Shown here in pieces: positions 17,457-26,188 of a stretch of 64,000 bases of DNA (positions within the stretch are counted from its first letter, which is position 1; every line of letters starts with the position of its first letter). Under the pieces are notes generated by a model. The model was not told the origin of the DNA and did no database searches. It saw nothing but the letters and a program-made list of their open reading frames with translations. Source of the DNA: Promethearchaeota archaeon (GTDB lineage Archaea > Asgardarchaeota > Lokiarchaeia > Sigyniarchaeales > SOKP01); assembly GCA_019894855.1 (NCBI GenBank), contig JAGXNS010000002.1, positions 25,129 through 89,128 on the forward strand, read 5' to 3'. A program made the position numbers and the translations under genes.

Positions 17457-18663
17457 TTTTTTTCTGTGATTCCTCTTGTTCTCTTTTCTCCTTACTTTTA
17501 AGGAATTCTCCTTCTTTCTCATCTCTGTATTGTTTTATCCTGACATACGCTAAAGGATGTTTTAATTTCTTTCTCTCAGATGGTTCAATAGAACCATATC
17601 CTTCTAAACACAGCGTATCTTTATACTTCTCTTTCTTACAAAGACTAATTGATTGCAAAGTAGAACACTGATATGGAGTATATTTTTTTTTCTTTGCATA
17701 CTCTACTTGATAATTAGTTTTTTCTCGATCAAAATCGGGTAAAGTGGAAAAAATATCTACAACATGTTCAACTGGATACTCTAAAGCGAGTAAAAACCAA
17801 ACTATAAAGAGTCGTTCATGATGCACTAAATTTTGTCCTTCTTTAGCTTTTTTTAAAATTTCAAGTACACATGGAGGATAAAGCTTCAAAATATCTGTTT
17901 TATTGGTAATATCGATTTTAAAACTAAAATCAAAATCTTCTTCTTTTTTTGCCCAAATATTTTTGATTTTCTCATATAGTTCTTTAAATTCTTGAATTTT
18001 AAGGACTTCTTCAAGAAATGATTTTAAAGATGCTTTATCTTCCGTTTCTTCAACAAGGATTTTGGTTCTAACATACTCTTGTATCAAACGCATTAAGTTT
18101 CTATTCTGAATATACACATAACCATTTTTTAATGAATTATGGGTTAGTTTTCTATAATCGTCCCTTAACTTTGAAGCAAGTTTAAGATAATCAATATAAT
18201 AAATAGTAAAATTGGTAATTTTTCTCTCTCGATTATCTTTTAATATCTTAATCCCAAATTTTTCTGGAGGATCATAAAAATTAACTCTCAATTCTAAATC
18301 TAAACATATATTGTAAAGATCCGATTCGCTGTTATCTCTTTCCATCTTGTTATACGCATTCTTAGAATACAAATTAGCGATTCTATTTGTTATTAACTTA
18401 TTATTTAGGGCGTAAATTAAAATTTTTAGTAAAATATATACCTGGATAGATAAATTTTCGTCCTTTGGATTTGGGATGTCTTCCAAATTATTGAAAGCAA
18501 ATTCAAAAATTAGAAGAACGCGTTCAGATATTTGCTTACTATCGCCTTTAGAAAAAAGATCAGAAATAAATTCCGAAGGTTCTTTATCAGCAATATCAGA
18601 ATACTGAAGTTTCAAAGAAGGAAGCCAAGGATAACGGTTTACTAAATCAGTTGGTATGCTCAA
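17449..18663 (-). CDS. priL: DNA primase large subunit PriL (Fe-S)
   Basis: PriL is the iron-sulfur subunit that partners PriS. The C-terminal domain has four cysteines placed for a 4Fe-4S cluster: PPCVLEIL, YQCSTLQSISLC and TLCLEGYG. The N-terminal block VNRYPWLPS is family-typical. I place the start at TTG 18661-18663, because GGTAGGAGA, a good ribosome-binding site, lies just upstream. Another TTG at 18715-18717 would add 18 residues without family similarity. The gene lies between pcn and priS on the same strand. Confidence 0.9.
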   Translation of the reverse strand: MSIPTDLVNRYPWLPSLKLQYSDIADKEPSEFISDLFSKGDSKQISERVLLIFEFAFNNLEDIPNPKDENLSIQVYILLKILIYALNNKLITNRIANLYSKNAYNKMERDNSESDLYNICLDLELRVNFYDPPEKFGIKILKDNRERKITNFTIYYIDYLKLASKLRDDYRKLTHNSLKNGYVYIQNRNLMRLIQEYVRTKILVEETEDKASLKSFLEEVLKIQEFKELYEKIKNIWAKKEEDFDFSFKIDITNKTDILKLYPPCVLEILKKAKEGQNLVHHERLFIVWFLLALEYPVEHVVDIFSTLPDFDREKTNYQVEYAKKKKYTPYQCSTLQSISLCKKEKYKDTLCLEGYGSIEPSERKKLKHPLAYVRIKQYRDEKEGEFLKSKEKREQEESQKKNE

Positions 18664-18788
18664 AGCTTCTCCTACCCTACATTTTAGATTTAAAATTAGT
18701 ACATATAATTGAAACAAGAATTTTTCTGATTTAACCGCAAAGAGTTAATCAGTTTATAATCGTTATCAAAAAAGGTGGTGGAAAAATC

Positions 18789-19589
18789 TTAGAATTCGTC
18801 CATATCGTCGTCGTCAAATTCAGCTTCTTCAACACGAGGAGCTAAAAAGTAGTTTAATTCGCCGCCCTCTAATAGGTTAAATATCATTTTGAGAGGGTGA
18901 TCTGTTTTTAATGAAATTTCTAACTTTTCGGTGATTGAAGCGATTTTTAATATAGCCTTTAGAAACGTTAGACTATACGCACCTGTAGATGTTTCCTTAA
19001 TATCGCTTTCAATTAGATCATCGACGCTTAAGTCGTATTCCATCTCTCCAATTTGTCCTGTAGAACTAAAAACTAACCCTTCGTTAGCTACCGCCTTCAT
19101 GTTCAAGATTTCAGAATAAATTTCAGCGTCCTTAATAGCCTCTACTAGAAAGTCGGTATCGATCACCCAATTTGTTGGATATTCAATTTTTAACAGATTA
19201 TCCATTGGAATTTCTTCTCTTTCCAGATCGATCAAAGCTAGACTAAATGTCCGTTTACGAGTGTTTCCTTCTCTTTGCATCGTGATTTTGATTTTTTGTT
19301 CCGATTCTTTAAAGTCAATTTCAATATTGTCATTCGTGGCACTTCTTCTAAGGATTTTATCCAAATCATCCAAGTTCAAACCGATTTTTGATTCTGTACT
19401 ACATTTGTAATCGTCAAAATTCTCTTTTTTAATCGACAATTTTAACAAACAGATTCGACTTGGGTCCATTGCTGTAATGACAAATTCTTTAGGAGATACT
19501 TTGAATTCTGTCTCATCGATGATGCTCGAAAGAGTTTCGACTATACCCTTTAATATCCTACTATTATCCAGCTTAAGTGTAAAGCTCAT
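18789..19589 (-). CDS. pcn: DNA polymerase sliding clamp PCNA
   Basis: PCNA is the ring clamp for DNA polymerase, ligase and FEN1. The 266-residue sequence has the two-fold clamp repeat, the FVITAMDPSRICLL block near residues 36-49 and an LAPRVEEAEFD C-terminus with an acidic tail (DDDDMDEF). The length is slightly over the usual 245-250 because of that tail. It heads the minus-strand run pcn-priL-priS-gins. Only one PCNA gene is in the window. Confidence 0.97.
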   Translation of the reverse strand: MSFTLKLDNSRILKGIVETLSSIIDETEFKVSPKEFVITAMDPSRICLLKLSIKKENFDDYKCSTESKIGLNLDDLDKILRRSATNDNIEIDFKESEQKIKITMQREGNTRKRTFSLALIDLEREEIPMDNLLKIEYPTNWVIDTDFLVEAIKDAEIYSEILNMKAVANEGLVFSSTGQIGEMEYDLSVDDLIESDIKETSTGAYSLTFLKAILKIASITEKLEISLKTDHPLKMIFNLLEGGELNYFLAPRVEEAEFDDDDMDEF

Positions 19590-19757
19590 TATTTATCAGC
19601 ACTTTAATTGATTAGTAATTTATATTAATATTGTTTTATTAGCAATATTTATAAAATTCAGTATTAGAGGTTTAATAATACCTATTTGTAATTTTTGAAT
19701 TAATTATTTATAGTCATCTTAAATTTTTTAAACTATAAAATAAAAAAAATTGTTATT

Positions 19758-20081
19758 ATGTCTCGCGAACACGCAGCCCAAAGAATTATTCAAGATATAA
19801 AAAGTTCTGACAGTCGAGTTCAAATAATCGGTTATATCAAGGATATCGTTGATAATGACCATATAATTCTCAAAGATAAGTCTAATGATATAAATGTTGA
19901 CATTAAAAAAGTTGATTTTACCTTTCAAAAAGAAGATTTAATCAATGTTATTGGTGAATTAAACATCAATATGGAAGGTGAGAAGGAAATAGAAGCAGAA
20001 ATTATACAGGATAAAAAAAATCTGAACTTTGATTATTACTTGAAATTGTACGAGATTAAAAAAGATTTGAAGTTAATTTAG
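19758..20081 (+). CDS. Single OB-fold protein
   Basis: This 107-residue protein has an OB-fold-like beta pattern: VQIIGYIKDIVDNDHIILKD, then a strand with ININVDI character, then DLINVIGELNI. The N-terminal helix (EHAAQRIIQDI) is distinctive. It resembles small RPA-type (Rpa14/Rpa3) or CST-like OB subunits in layout only, so single-strand DNA binding is inference. It is divergent from PCNA and lies in the replication gene neighbourhood, which supports a DNA role. Confidence 0.7.
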   Translation: MSREHAAQRIIQDIKSSDSRVQIIGYIKDIVDNDHIILKDKSNDINVDIKKVDFTFQKEDLINVIGELNINMEGEKEIEAEIIQDKKNLNFDYYLKLYEIKKDLKLI

Positions 20082-20262
20082 AGGTAAAAACAAGCTCAGT
20101 ATCCTAAATATATCATAATCCTATTCCCTTAACTTAATCTGATTTAGTAGATCATCCTATTTCTTGAAATATTGAAAATTATATTAAATATAACGAAAAA
20201 ATTTATTAAACACGCTTATTTTTTACTATTAAGGAAAAATACTATATTCTAAAGTTTTAAAA

Positions 20263-20601
20263 ATGGTAGAATTTTGCCCAGAATGCTCAAATCTCTTACG
20301 AAGACAAGTGATTGGCGAAAGCAAAACATTAGTTTGTAAGTGCGGCTTTCAAAAGGATTTATCTCAAAATGCAGAAGACATAAAAAACAATACCAAACTG
20401 AAAGAAGAAGCTTTAAATAAGAATCTAATTATAGTCTCTCAAGCAGATAAAATATCCGTTCACCCGATCGTAAAAAAATTTTGTCCTAAATGCACCAGCA
20501 AAGATGCTGAAGCTTGGCAAGAACAAACTCGAAGTGCGGACGAACCAAGTACTTCTTTTTTTAGGTGTGTTGAGTGTAAACATACTTGGCGGGAATATTA
20601 A
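20263..20601 (+). CDS. tfs: Transcription factor S (TFIIS-like cleavage factor)
   Basis: TFS stimulates RNA cleavage in backtracked archaeal RNA polymerase. It has an N-terminal zinc ribbon (CPEC, then CKCG) related to Rpb9. The C-terminal TFIIS-type ribbon (CPKC near residue 71, CVEC near residue 103) contains the catalytic acidic tip in QTRSADEP. The 112-residue length is standard. TFS next to PCNA and L44e/S27e is a known archaeal arrangement. Confidence 0.95.
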   Translation: MVEFCPECSNLLRRQVIGESKTLVCKCGFQKDLSQNAEDIKNNTKLKEEALNKNLIIVSQADKISVHPIVKKFCPKCTSKDAEAWQEQTRSADEPSTSFFRCVECKHTWREY

Positions 20602-20658
20602 AGTAATAAATTCTTTTTCCGCTTTTTCTTTGAAAATTGAAAGCATATATTCTAATCT

Positions 20659-20680
20659 TCGTGAAAGAGTGGTTTCACGA
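20659..20680. repeat. 8-bp inverted repeat between convergent tfs and rps27e
   Basis: Arms TCGTGAAA and TTTCACGA are separated by six bases. This hairpin lies between the 3' ends of tfs and rps27e, so a shared bidirectional transcription-end structure is plausible. T-rich tracts flank both sides. Confidence 0.4.
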
Positions 20681-20717
20681 TCTAAATATCGTTAAAAATT
20701 GAGCGCGTAGTTATTTT

Positions 20718-20927
20718 TTAAGAAAGAACTTCTAAAATTTTAGTTAAAATTCGCGCTTTACCACCTGTAGATTGAAGCAGAGTCTTTCCACATACTAAAC
20801 ATTCTACATCCGTAGCGGAACAACCGAAAATTATTTGTTGGTTTCCACAATTTAAGCACTTTACTCTTAAAAACCTACTTTGGGGTTGGGGGATTAATTC
20901 CTTATTTGCTTTTCTTTTTGGTATAAT
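20718..20927 (-). CDS. rps27e: Ribosomal protein S27e, apparent AUU or AUA start
   Basis: This small-subunit protein is short (about 69 residues) and easily missed. The translation gives [15 protein letters not shown], then [17 protein letters not shown], then [17 protein letters not shown] and a final ILEVLS, matching S27e throughout including the four zinc cysteines. Between the L44e stop and the conserved region there is no ATG, GTG or TTG in frame. ATT at 20925-20927 or ATA at 20922-20924 are the candidate starts. AGGTG at 20932-20936 is a fitting ribosome-binding site. It follows rpl44e directly, as in other archaea. Confidence 0.88.
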   Translation of the reverse strand: MIPKRKANKELIPQPQSRFLRVKCLNCGNQQIIFGCSATDVECLVCGKTLLQSTGGKARILTKILEVLS

Positions 20928-20931
20928 ATAA

Positions 20932-20936
20932 CACCT
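20932..20936 (-). promoter_or_regulatory. Ribosome-binding site of rps27e
   Basis: AGGTG on the minus strand immediately follows the L44e stop. It sits 4 nt before ATT (20925-20927) and 7 nt before ATA (20922-20924). Its position supports initiation at one of these non-standard codons. Confidence 0.5.
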
Positions 20937-21218
20937 TTAAACTTCTTGAAGTTCGAACTTTTTAACTCTATATGATTTAGAATACTGTTTTTTTTTACAC
21001 TTTGGGCATTCTAATATTGGTAATGACCGTTTATTTACTTTGGCGTTCTTGTGAAATATTTCCTTTGGAAAGGACCCGTAACCCCTCTTTTTTCTCTCTA
21101 ATCTTCTTCTTCCGTGATTGAGCGATCGTTCTTTTCCCTTTTTATAAAGCGAAACACTGTGCAGAGTATGAGATCTACAGTTTGGGCAATAGCGATTTAT
21201 TGTACGAGGGTATTTCAT
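20937..21218 (-). CDS. rpl44e: Ribosomal protein L44e
   Basis: This is a large-subunit protein of 93 residues (eL42). It has a zinc-binding CPNC near residue 11 and CPKC near residue 74, with the basic GRRRLERKKRGYG core. The start is an ATG. Its stop lies 9-12 bp before the proposed start of rps27e, and the pair is a standard archaeal operon. L44e contacts the tRNA CCA end at the E site. Confidence 0.96.
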   Translation of the reverse strand: MKYPRTINRYCPNCRSHTLHSVSLYKKGKERSLNHGRRRLERKKRGYGSFPKEIFHKNAKVNKRSLPILECPKCKKKQYSKSYRVKKFELQEV

Positions 21219-21375
21219 TTTTCACACAACTTCAATTTAGAATTTAACTTAATAAGTTATTTATAAATTTTAAATTTTATTAGTTCTGCTTTATTCTTAT
21301 TTGGAAAAGCAAAATTTAATAAAAAATAATTTAAATGGTATTAACATAATTTTATTAAAAGTTTTATTTAGAATT

Positions 21376-22299
21376 ATGTCTTTTAAAGAGAAATTTAGAG
21401 AGGGTATCATATCCGCAAAAGACTTTTCTCGAGAGGATATAGATTATATCTTAAAAAAAGCTAAGGGTATAGTACTTAACAAAAAGGGCACAGAAATCTT
21501 AAAGGGTAAGATTTTAGCTTCTCTATTCTTTGAACCCTCCACTAGAACCCGTTTAAGTTTTGAATCTGCAATGTATCGCTTAGGTGGAAATGTGATAGGT
21601 TTTCATACTGGTGATGTTTCTTCTATAAAAAAAGGAGAAAGTATTGCTGACACAATTCGCACTGTAGAAAACTACAGCGACGGTATTGTAATGAGACATA
21701 ATTTAGAGGGAGCTGCTAGGTTGGCAGCAAAGTTCTCAAAAATACCCGTTGTAAATGCAGGCTCGGGAAGTGGCGAGCATCCAACTCAAGCATTATTAGA
21801 TTTATTAACAATTACTGAAGTGGGTCATAGTTTAGACGGTTTAAATATCGGGATAATGGGGGATCTTAAATTCGGAAGGACGGTACATTCTTTGTCGATA
21901 TTGCTTTCAAATTACGACGCAAATATCTATTTTATTAGCCCTAGAGACTTGATGCTGCGTAAAAGAGACAAGGACTTCTTACAACAACGACAAGCAAAAT
22001 ACAAAGAAATAGAAAAATATAGAGAAATATTAAGTGTTTTAGATGTTCTCTATGTTACGAGAATTCAGAAAGAAAGGTTTGCTGATATTGAAGAATATGA
22101 AAAAGTAAAAGATTTCTATGCATTCGGGAAAAAGGACTTGGAGGAAACAAAAGACGATTTTAAAATTATGCATCCTTTACCAAGGATTACAGAAATTTCA
22201 CCTGATATTGATGGTTCTCCTAAATCAATTTATTTCAAACAAGCATATTATGGAATACCTATGAGAATGGCAATCTTAGAGGAGTTATTATCTGACTAA
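21376..22299 (+). CDS. pyrB: Aspartate carbamoyltransferase catalytic subunit
   Basis: The enzyme condenses carbamoyl phosphate and aspartate in pyrimidine synthesis. The carbamoyl-phosphate site FEPSTRTR is at 52-59. The GSGSGEHPTQALLDL block near residue 135 and the HPLPR block near 270 are present. The ATG at 21376 (MSFKEKF) fits the family; a TTG 25 codons upstream adds an AT-rich sequence with no similarity. The regulatory subunit pyrI is not adjacent and not in the window, which is unusual for archaea. Confidence 0.94.
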   Translation: MSFKEKFREGIISAKDFSREDIDYILKKAKGIVLNKKGTEILKGKILASLFFEPSTRTRLSFESAMYRLGGNVIGFHTGDVSSIKKGESIADTIRTVENYSDGIVMRHNLEGAARLAAKFSKIPVVNAGSGSGEHPTQALLDLLTITEVGHSLDGLNIGIMGDLKFGRTVHSLSILLSNYDANIYFISPRDLMLRKRDKDFLQQRQAKYKEIEKYREILSVLDVLYVTRIQKERFADIEEYEKVKDFYAFGKKDLEETKDDFKIMHPLPRITEISPDIDGSPKSIYFKQAYYGIPMRMAILEELLSD

Positions 22300-22311
22300 T
22301 CTTTCATAATT

Positions 22312-24303
22312 CTATTTTAATTGAAACGTGTTTACTTTTGAATAAGATATTTGTGCCATTAATTCTTTTATGGGTTTGTTATTTACATTAAATGTAAAAA
22401 CACTACCACCATCAATAATGCTTTCAAAATTTTTATAAATCTGAACTCTTTTCTCTAGTGATAATTTTGAATTCCCTCGTATCAAATCTATGCAATATTT
22501 GTTAGGGCCATTACCCACTTCACCCATATTCCTGCACCAATGTTTAGAAAGATAACTGTCATTATGAGGCTGAGTAAGGATATAGTTTTCGTTTTGGTCC
22601 TTGTTAATTTCGTTAATCATATCTTTCATAAACATTAGAAGATTGTAAGCGAACGATTCGCTGTTTTCTATCCTATCGATCTCGATACCGCAATGAGTCT
22701 TTATGGCTTCATTTAATCCGAAAAAACTAACTGATTTTAATGAGTCATCTATCCAATTAAGGGATTCTGGTTTAATGAAATTAGATGTAATTCTATTCCA
22801 TTCCTTTGAAGTAGATAGCCTTCTATTTATTAAATCTTTTTTATGAGCAAAAATTTCAAATACTGAATTAAGCTTTTCTTGAACATTTTCTAAAAATAAA
22901 GAATCGTTCTGTTTAGAATTATCAGCAATATTATGTAGATTTACTAAAATTTTATCTAAAACAACCCTACTTTTAGGTTCTTCTTTAATATTATTCTTAT
23001 TCACATTTATCAAAGTAGAATTTAGTAAGCCTGGTCCATTATTTAAAGAGAATATTATATCGTTAGAACGAGGTGAATTTATGGTTTCCCTTAAGAATTC
23101 ATATCCAGACTTATTATCACGCAGTAGTGAGTAATCAAATACAATCTGAGGACAAGCAAATCCATCATTTTGATCAATCTGGTTAAATAATCTGCCCAAA
23201 AAGTAATAAATAGATTGGATTTTCATATTCAAGGAGTTAGAATCTTCAAATACGTTTGAAGAAGAAATTTCTAAAGAGAGATGAGGCTTTTGGTCATAAA
23301 TTCTATTTGAATGATTTAAAATCTCTGAATTTAGGAAATTAATAAGAACCTCTGAATTCTCGTTGGAACTAATGCTCTTGAATAAAAAGTCTGAAAAATT
23401 ACCCAGCAAAATATCTTCAGAGATATAAGGCTTTATCTTGCCTAACATATTAAAGAAATTAGAGCATAGTTTAATCAATTCAATTGGTTTGTCTAATTTA
23501 TTAATGTCTACTAATTTTTGTTTTGAGAGATAAGATATGATTGAATTTGAGTCTATATAGAAGCCCAAAGGTCTTAAGCTCCAGTAATTTAAGTTCAGTA
23601 AAACTAATTCTCCTGACAAATACATATCCGCTAAATTCTTTGGCAACAAGTTTAGTAATAGAAATTGCTCTGAAACTTCTGATCCAAGTTTAGAAAGAAG
23701 TTGGTCAGGACTGATTTTGTCGTTATCAAAGTATCTAGAAACTTCATAAGGAGGAGTACCTAATCGAGTCAGTCTATGTCTAATCTCTTCGAGACCATTT
23801 TCCAATAGAATTCCGTTTATATATTCCCTCATTAAAGGAGCTGTTAAATATACTATATTCGTTTTAGATAAGCGTTCTTCAACTTCGCTTGCAATTTGTT
23901 TTGCTAAATGACCATCAACTTTACCTTCCTTAACTAAATAATTTTCGATTTTACTCGAATCAAATGGCTCTTTGGAATATTTAGAGGTTCTAATCATTAT
24001 TGTTTTGTTCTTTTCATTTAGAATTTTTTCAATAGAGACAATATTCTTTAGAATTTGACCTCCTAAAGCACTCAAAGCATAGCCATCATCAGTGGTATGC
24101 ATTAAGTCGCTGTTTTTCAACGCCTTTAAGTGAAATGAAAAATTGACGGAATTCGGATTACTTCCTAAAACTTCCTTTTGAAGTATAGAATAGGGTAAAG
24201 GATTACTGCTTACACTTAATTTCTTTAAAATATCAATCCTTATCTTTTGACCTAATGTTTTAAGATGCTTTTCTAAAACATCGTGATTTTTGTCGGAATT
24301 CAA
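22312..24303 (-). CDS. HTH + ATP-cone + degenerate class III ribonucleotide reductase-like protein
   Basis: Residues ~10-90 form an ArsR-like winged helix (LGQKIRIDILKKL and FHLKALKNSDL). Residues ~95-195 form an ATP-cone, the nucleotide sensor of ribonucleotide reductases (IMIRTSKYSKEPFD to RLGTPPYEV). From ~205 the sequence resembles the NrdD N-terminal region: LLNLLPKNLADM and YWSLRPLGF. However, the GDIHIHD-type His residues are replaced (SGELVLLNL), and no C-terminal RVxGY glycyl-radical loop or CxxC zinc site is seen. It is therefore probably not a reductase. A dATP/ATP-responsive DNA-binding regulator is my inference. It converges on pyrB with 12 bp between. Confidence 0.75.
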   Translation of the reverse strand: MNSDKNHDVLEKHLKTLGQKIRIDILKKLSVSSNPLPYSILQKEVLGSNPNSVNFSFHLKALKNSDLMHTTDDGYALSALGGQILKNIVSIEKILNEKNKTIMIRTSKYSKEPFDSSKIENYLVKEGKVDGHLAKQIASEVEERLSKTNIVYLTAPLMREYINGILLENGLEEIRHRLTRLGTPPYEVSRYFDNDKISPDQLLSKLGSEVSEQFLLLNLLPKNLADMYLSGELVLLNLNYWSLRPLGFYIDSNSIISYLSKQKLVDINKLDKPIELIKLCSNFFNMLGKIKPYISEDILLGNFSDFLFKSISSNENSEVLINFLNSEILNHSNRIYDQKPHLSLEISSSNVFEDSNSLNMKIQSIYYFLGRLFNQIDQNDGFACPQIVFDYSLLRDNKSGYEFLRETINSPRSNDIIFSLNNGPGLLNSTLINVNKNNIKEEPKSRVVLDKILVNLHNIADNSKQNDSLFLENVQEKLNSVFEIFAHKKDLINRRLSTSKEWNRITSNFIKPESLNWIDDSLKSVSFFGLNEAIKTHCGIEIDRIENSESFAYNLLMFMKDMINEINKDQNENYILTQPHNDSYLSKHWCRNMGEVGNGPNKYCIDLIRGNSKLSLEKRVQIYKNFESIIDGGSVFTFNVNNKPIKELMAQISYSKVNTFQLK

Positions 24304-24529
24304 GTTAAGTTTAAGTCGTCATATAGTTCATTATTTCTGCTTAACTAAATAATATACTTAAGAGATATATAAAAATTAGGAATTTTATTAACCCAAAATA
24401 AGATTTGATATTATGTGGGTGATATCGCATAATTTCCTTTTGATAATCTAGCCTAGTTAGGTTAATACTTAAAAAAGACAAAGAAAATTAATAAAGAGGT
24501 TTGAATTAGATTCCTAAATTATATCTTTC
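24304..24529. other. Intergenic region with promoter of the HTH/ATP-cone gene
   Basis: This lies between rps7 (ending here) and the start of the HTH/ATP-cone gene, both on the minus strand. It contains a TATA-like ATATATAAAAAT at about 24362-24375 on the plus strand. A near-palindrome CCTAGTTAGG lies at about 24452-24461. The latter is a possible operator, though nothing proves it. No gene is seen. Confidence 0.35.
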
Positions 24530-25150
24530 TTAACGAGCAGAAACCGCTATCCTTTCAATTTCATCCTTTCTTTTTATAGCCCTTGACTCTTGGCTATCGC
24601 TTGCTGCTAATACTAGTTCCTGAGCCAAATTAGCTGCGAATTGTTTCTCGTTTGAATGTGATTTTGTGCCAATAGCTTGAACTAAATACTTAATCGCTAA
24701 ATCTACTCGACGCTGTGGCGATACATCTACAGCAGACGCATAGGAGATACCTCCCATAGCAATCTTTGTCGTTTCTTCTCTAGGTGCCGTGTTACATATT
24801 GCATCAACTAGCACCTGAATTGGGTTATTACCAGTGTTTAATTCCAACAAAGTAAAAGCATTTTCTAGATTCCTTAAGAGTTTACTTTTTTTGCCAGAAC
24901 TATATGAACTTTTATGTCCTTTAATTTTACTACCAATAAAACCGGGTGCTAGTAACCTGTTTACAAAACGCTCAATAACAGATATTTTAGAAGTTTTCCA
25001 AAAGCGCTTATGTTCGTGCCTTCCTGCTGTATGAGGAATTATAACCGGTTTTAGATTGATATAACTTTCCAATGTCCAATCTCTAACTTCAATGTTTTCA
25101 AATGACCATTTGTTAAAAAGTTTAATATCTTTTTTCACTTTACTCATCAT
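24530..25150 (-). CDS. rps7: Ribosomal protein S7
   Basis: S7 initiates assembly of the small-subunit head. The 206-residue archaeal form has the RFVNRLLAPGF block and a typical LAxELVLAASDSQESRAIKRKDE C-terminus. The start is an ATG. It follows rps12 by 6 bp as the last gene of the rpoA1 operon. EF-2 and EF-1alpha, which often follow in archaea, are absent here. Confidence 0.97.
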   Translation of the reverse strand: MMSKVKKDIKLFNKWSFENIEVRDWTLESYINLKPVIIPHTAGRHEHKRFWKTSKISVIERFVNRLLAPGFIGSKIKGHKSSYSSGKKSKLLRNLENAFTLLELNTGNNPIQVLVDAICNTAPREETTKIAMGGISYASAVDVSPQRRVDLAIKYLVQAIGTKSHSNEKQFAANLAQELVLAASDSQESRAIKRKDEIERIAVSAR

Positions 25151-25156
25151 TTACAC

Positions 25157-25591
25157 CTATCTCATTGGTTTTTCTTTCTTGCCTGAGATTAACGCTTGTA
25201 AGCTTACACCGTTTACCATAACTACGCGCCATCGCACACCAGGAAGATCACCTACTGCCCGACCCTTGGCTCCCCCGATCCCTTCCACAAGTACTCTATC
25301 ATGTTCTTCAATGAAATTAAGGGCACCGTCTCCCGGAAGAAAAGCAGTGATTGTTTTTCCATTCTTTTTTAACTGAACACGGACGCATTTTCGAATAGCA
25401 GAGTTAGGTTGTTTACTTTCTCTCCCAACTTTTTGAAGCACGATACCCAATGCTTGAGGAGATCCCTCCATAGGGTCAACTTTCTGTTTTAATTTAAGCT
25501 TCGTTCTTTTATATTTAGTTTTGCTCCATCTAAGCTTCTTTCGGTTATTTTTTAGTTGTCTTGCTGCGTAGAGACCTTTAGGTTTTGCCAT
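25157..25591 (-). CDS. rps12: Ribosomal protein S12
   Basis: S12 lies near the decoding centre. The conserved [14 protein letters not shown] and FLPGDG...[13 protein letters not shown] blocks are present, with the [17 protein letters not shown] segment carried as [13 protein letters not shown]. At 144 residues it is archaeal type. The start is an ATG. It is co-transcribed with rps7 and probably nusA. Confidence 0.97.
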   Translation of the reverse strand: MAKPKGLYAARQLKNNRKKLRWSKTKYKRTKLKLKQKVDPMEGSPQALGIVLQKVGRESKQPNSAIRKCVRVQLKKNGKTITAFLPGDGALNFIEEHDRVLVEGIGGAKGRAVGDLPGVRWRVVMVNGVSLQALISGKKEKPMR

Positions 25592-25692
25592 GAAAAATCA
25601 AGTTAATCTTTTTTTTTTTTAATATTACTTATTGAGATATAGCTTAATATCTTCCTTAGAACTTAAAATTTTTTAATTGAGAAAAATAGAAC

Positions 25693-26181
25693 CTAATTTT
25701 TTGTGTTAACTATTACATTATCAACTTCAAAATGACGTAAAACGAGTTCTTTTATCTTTCTTATCATTGAACCCTCTTTACCGATTGCTTTTCCTCGATC
25801 TTGAGGTCGTACAGAAATAATCACAGTTTTTTTCTCGTTTCTACTTTCTTTTACTTCTATGTTTTGAACTTGGATTGAATTCTTAGTAGTATTTAATATG
25901 AATTGAATGAATTGTCCAAGATCTTCTGACCAGGGAATCACATCAATCTTCTTTTGAAGCTTATTCATAAGATCTTTCACATGTTCCCCAGCTTTACCAA
26001 TAGCTTTTCCTACATCTTCTTTTTTAACTAAGAATATAATTATTTCAGAGTTATTTTCAGGAGATTCAAATATTAAACAATCTTTAATAATAGCCCCAGA
26101 AATATTATTGAAAAGCGATATTAATTCCATCGATTTTCTGTCGAGTTTGATATTTCTATGTAACATCATTAACGGTTCCAT
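25693..26181 (-). CDS. nusA: NusA-like KH-domain transcription factor
   Basis: This 162-residue archaeal NusA has two KH domains and no S1 domain. Each KH carries its GxxG-type loop: GKAGEHVK in the first (residues ~60-67) and GKEGSMIRK in the second. Its role is in transcription termination/antitermination or RNA binding. Met codons at residues 5 and 6 are also possible starts, since similarity begins near residue 11. The position rpl30e-nusA-rps12 is the standard archaeal order. Confidence 0.93.
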   Translation of the reverse strand: MEPLMMLHRNIKLDRKSMELISLFNNISGAIIKDCLIFESPENNSEIIIFLVKKEDVGKAIGKAGEHVKDLMNKLQKKIDVIPWSEDLGQFIQFILNTTKNSIQVQNIEVKESRNEKKTVIISVRPQDRGKAIGKEGSMIRKIKELVLRHFEVDNVIVNTKN

Positions 26182-26188
26182 TTAGTCT

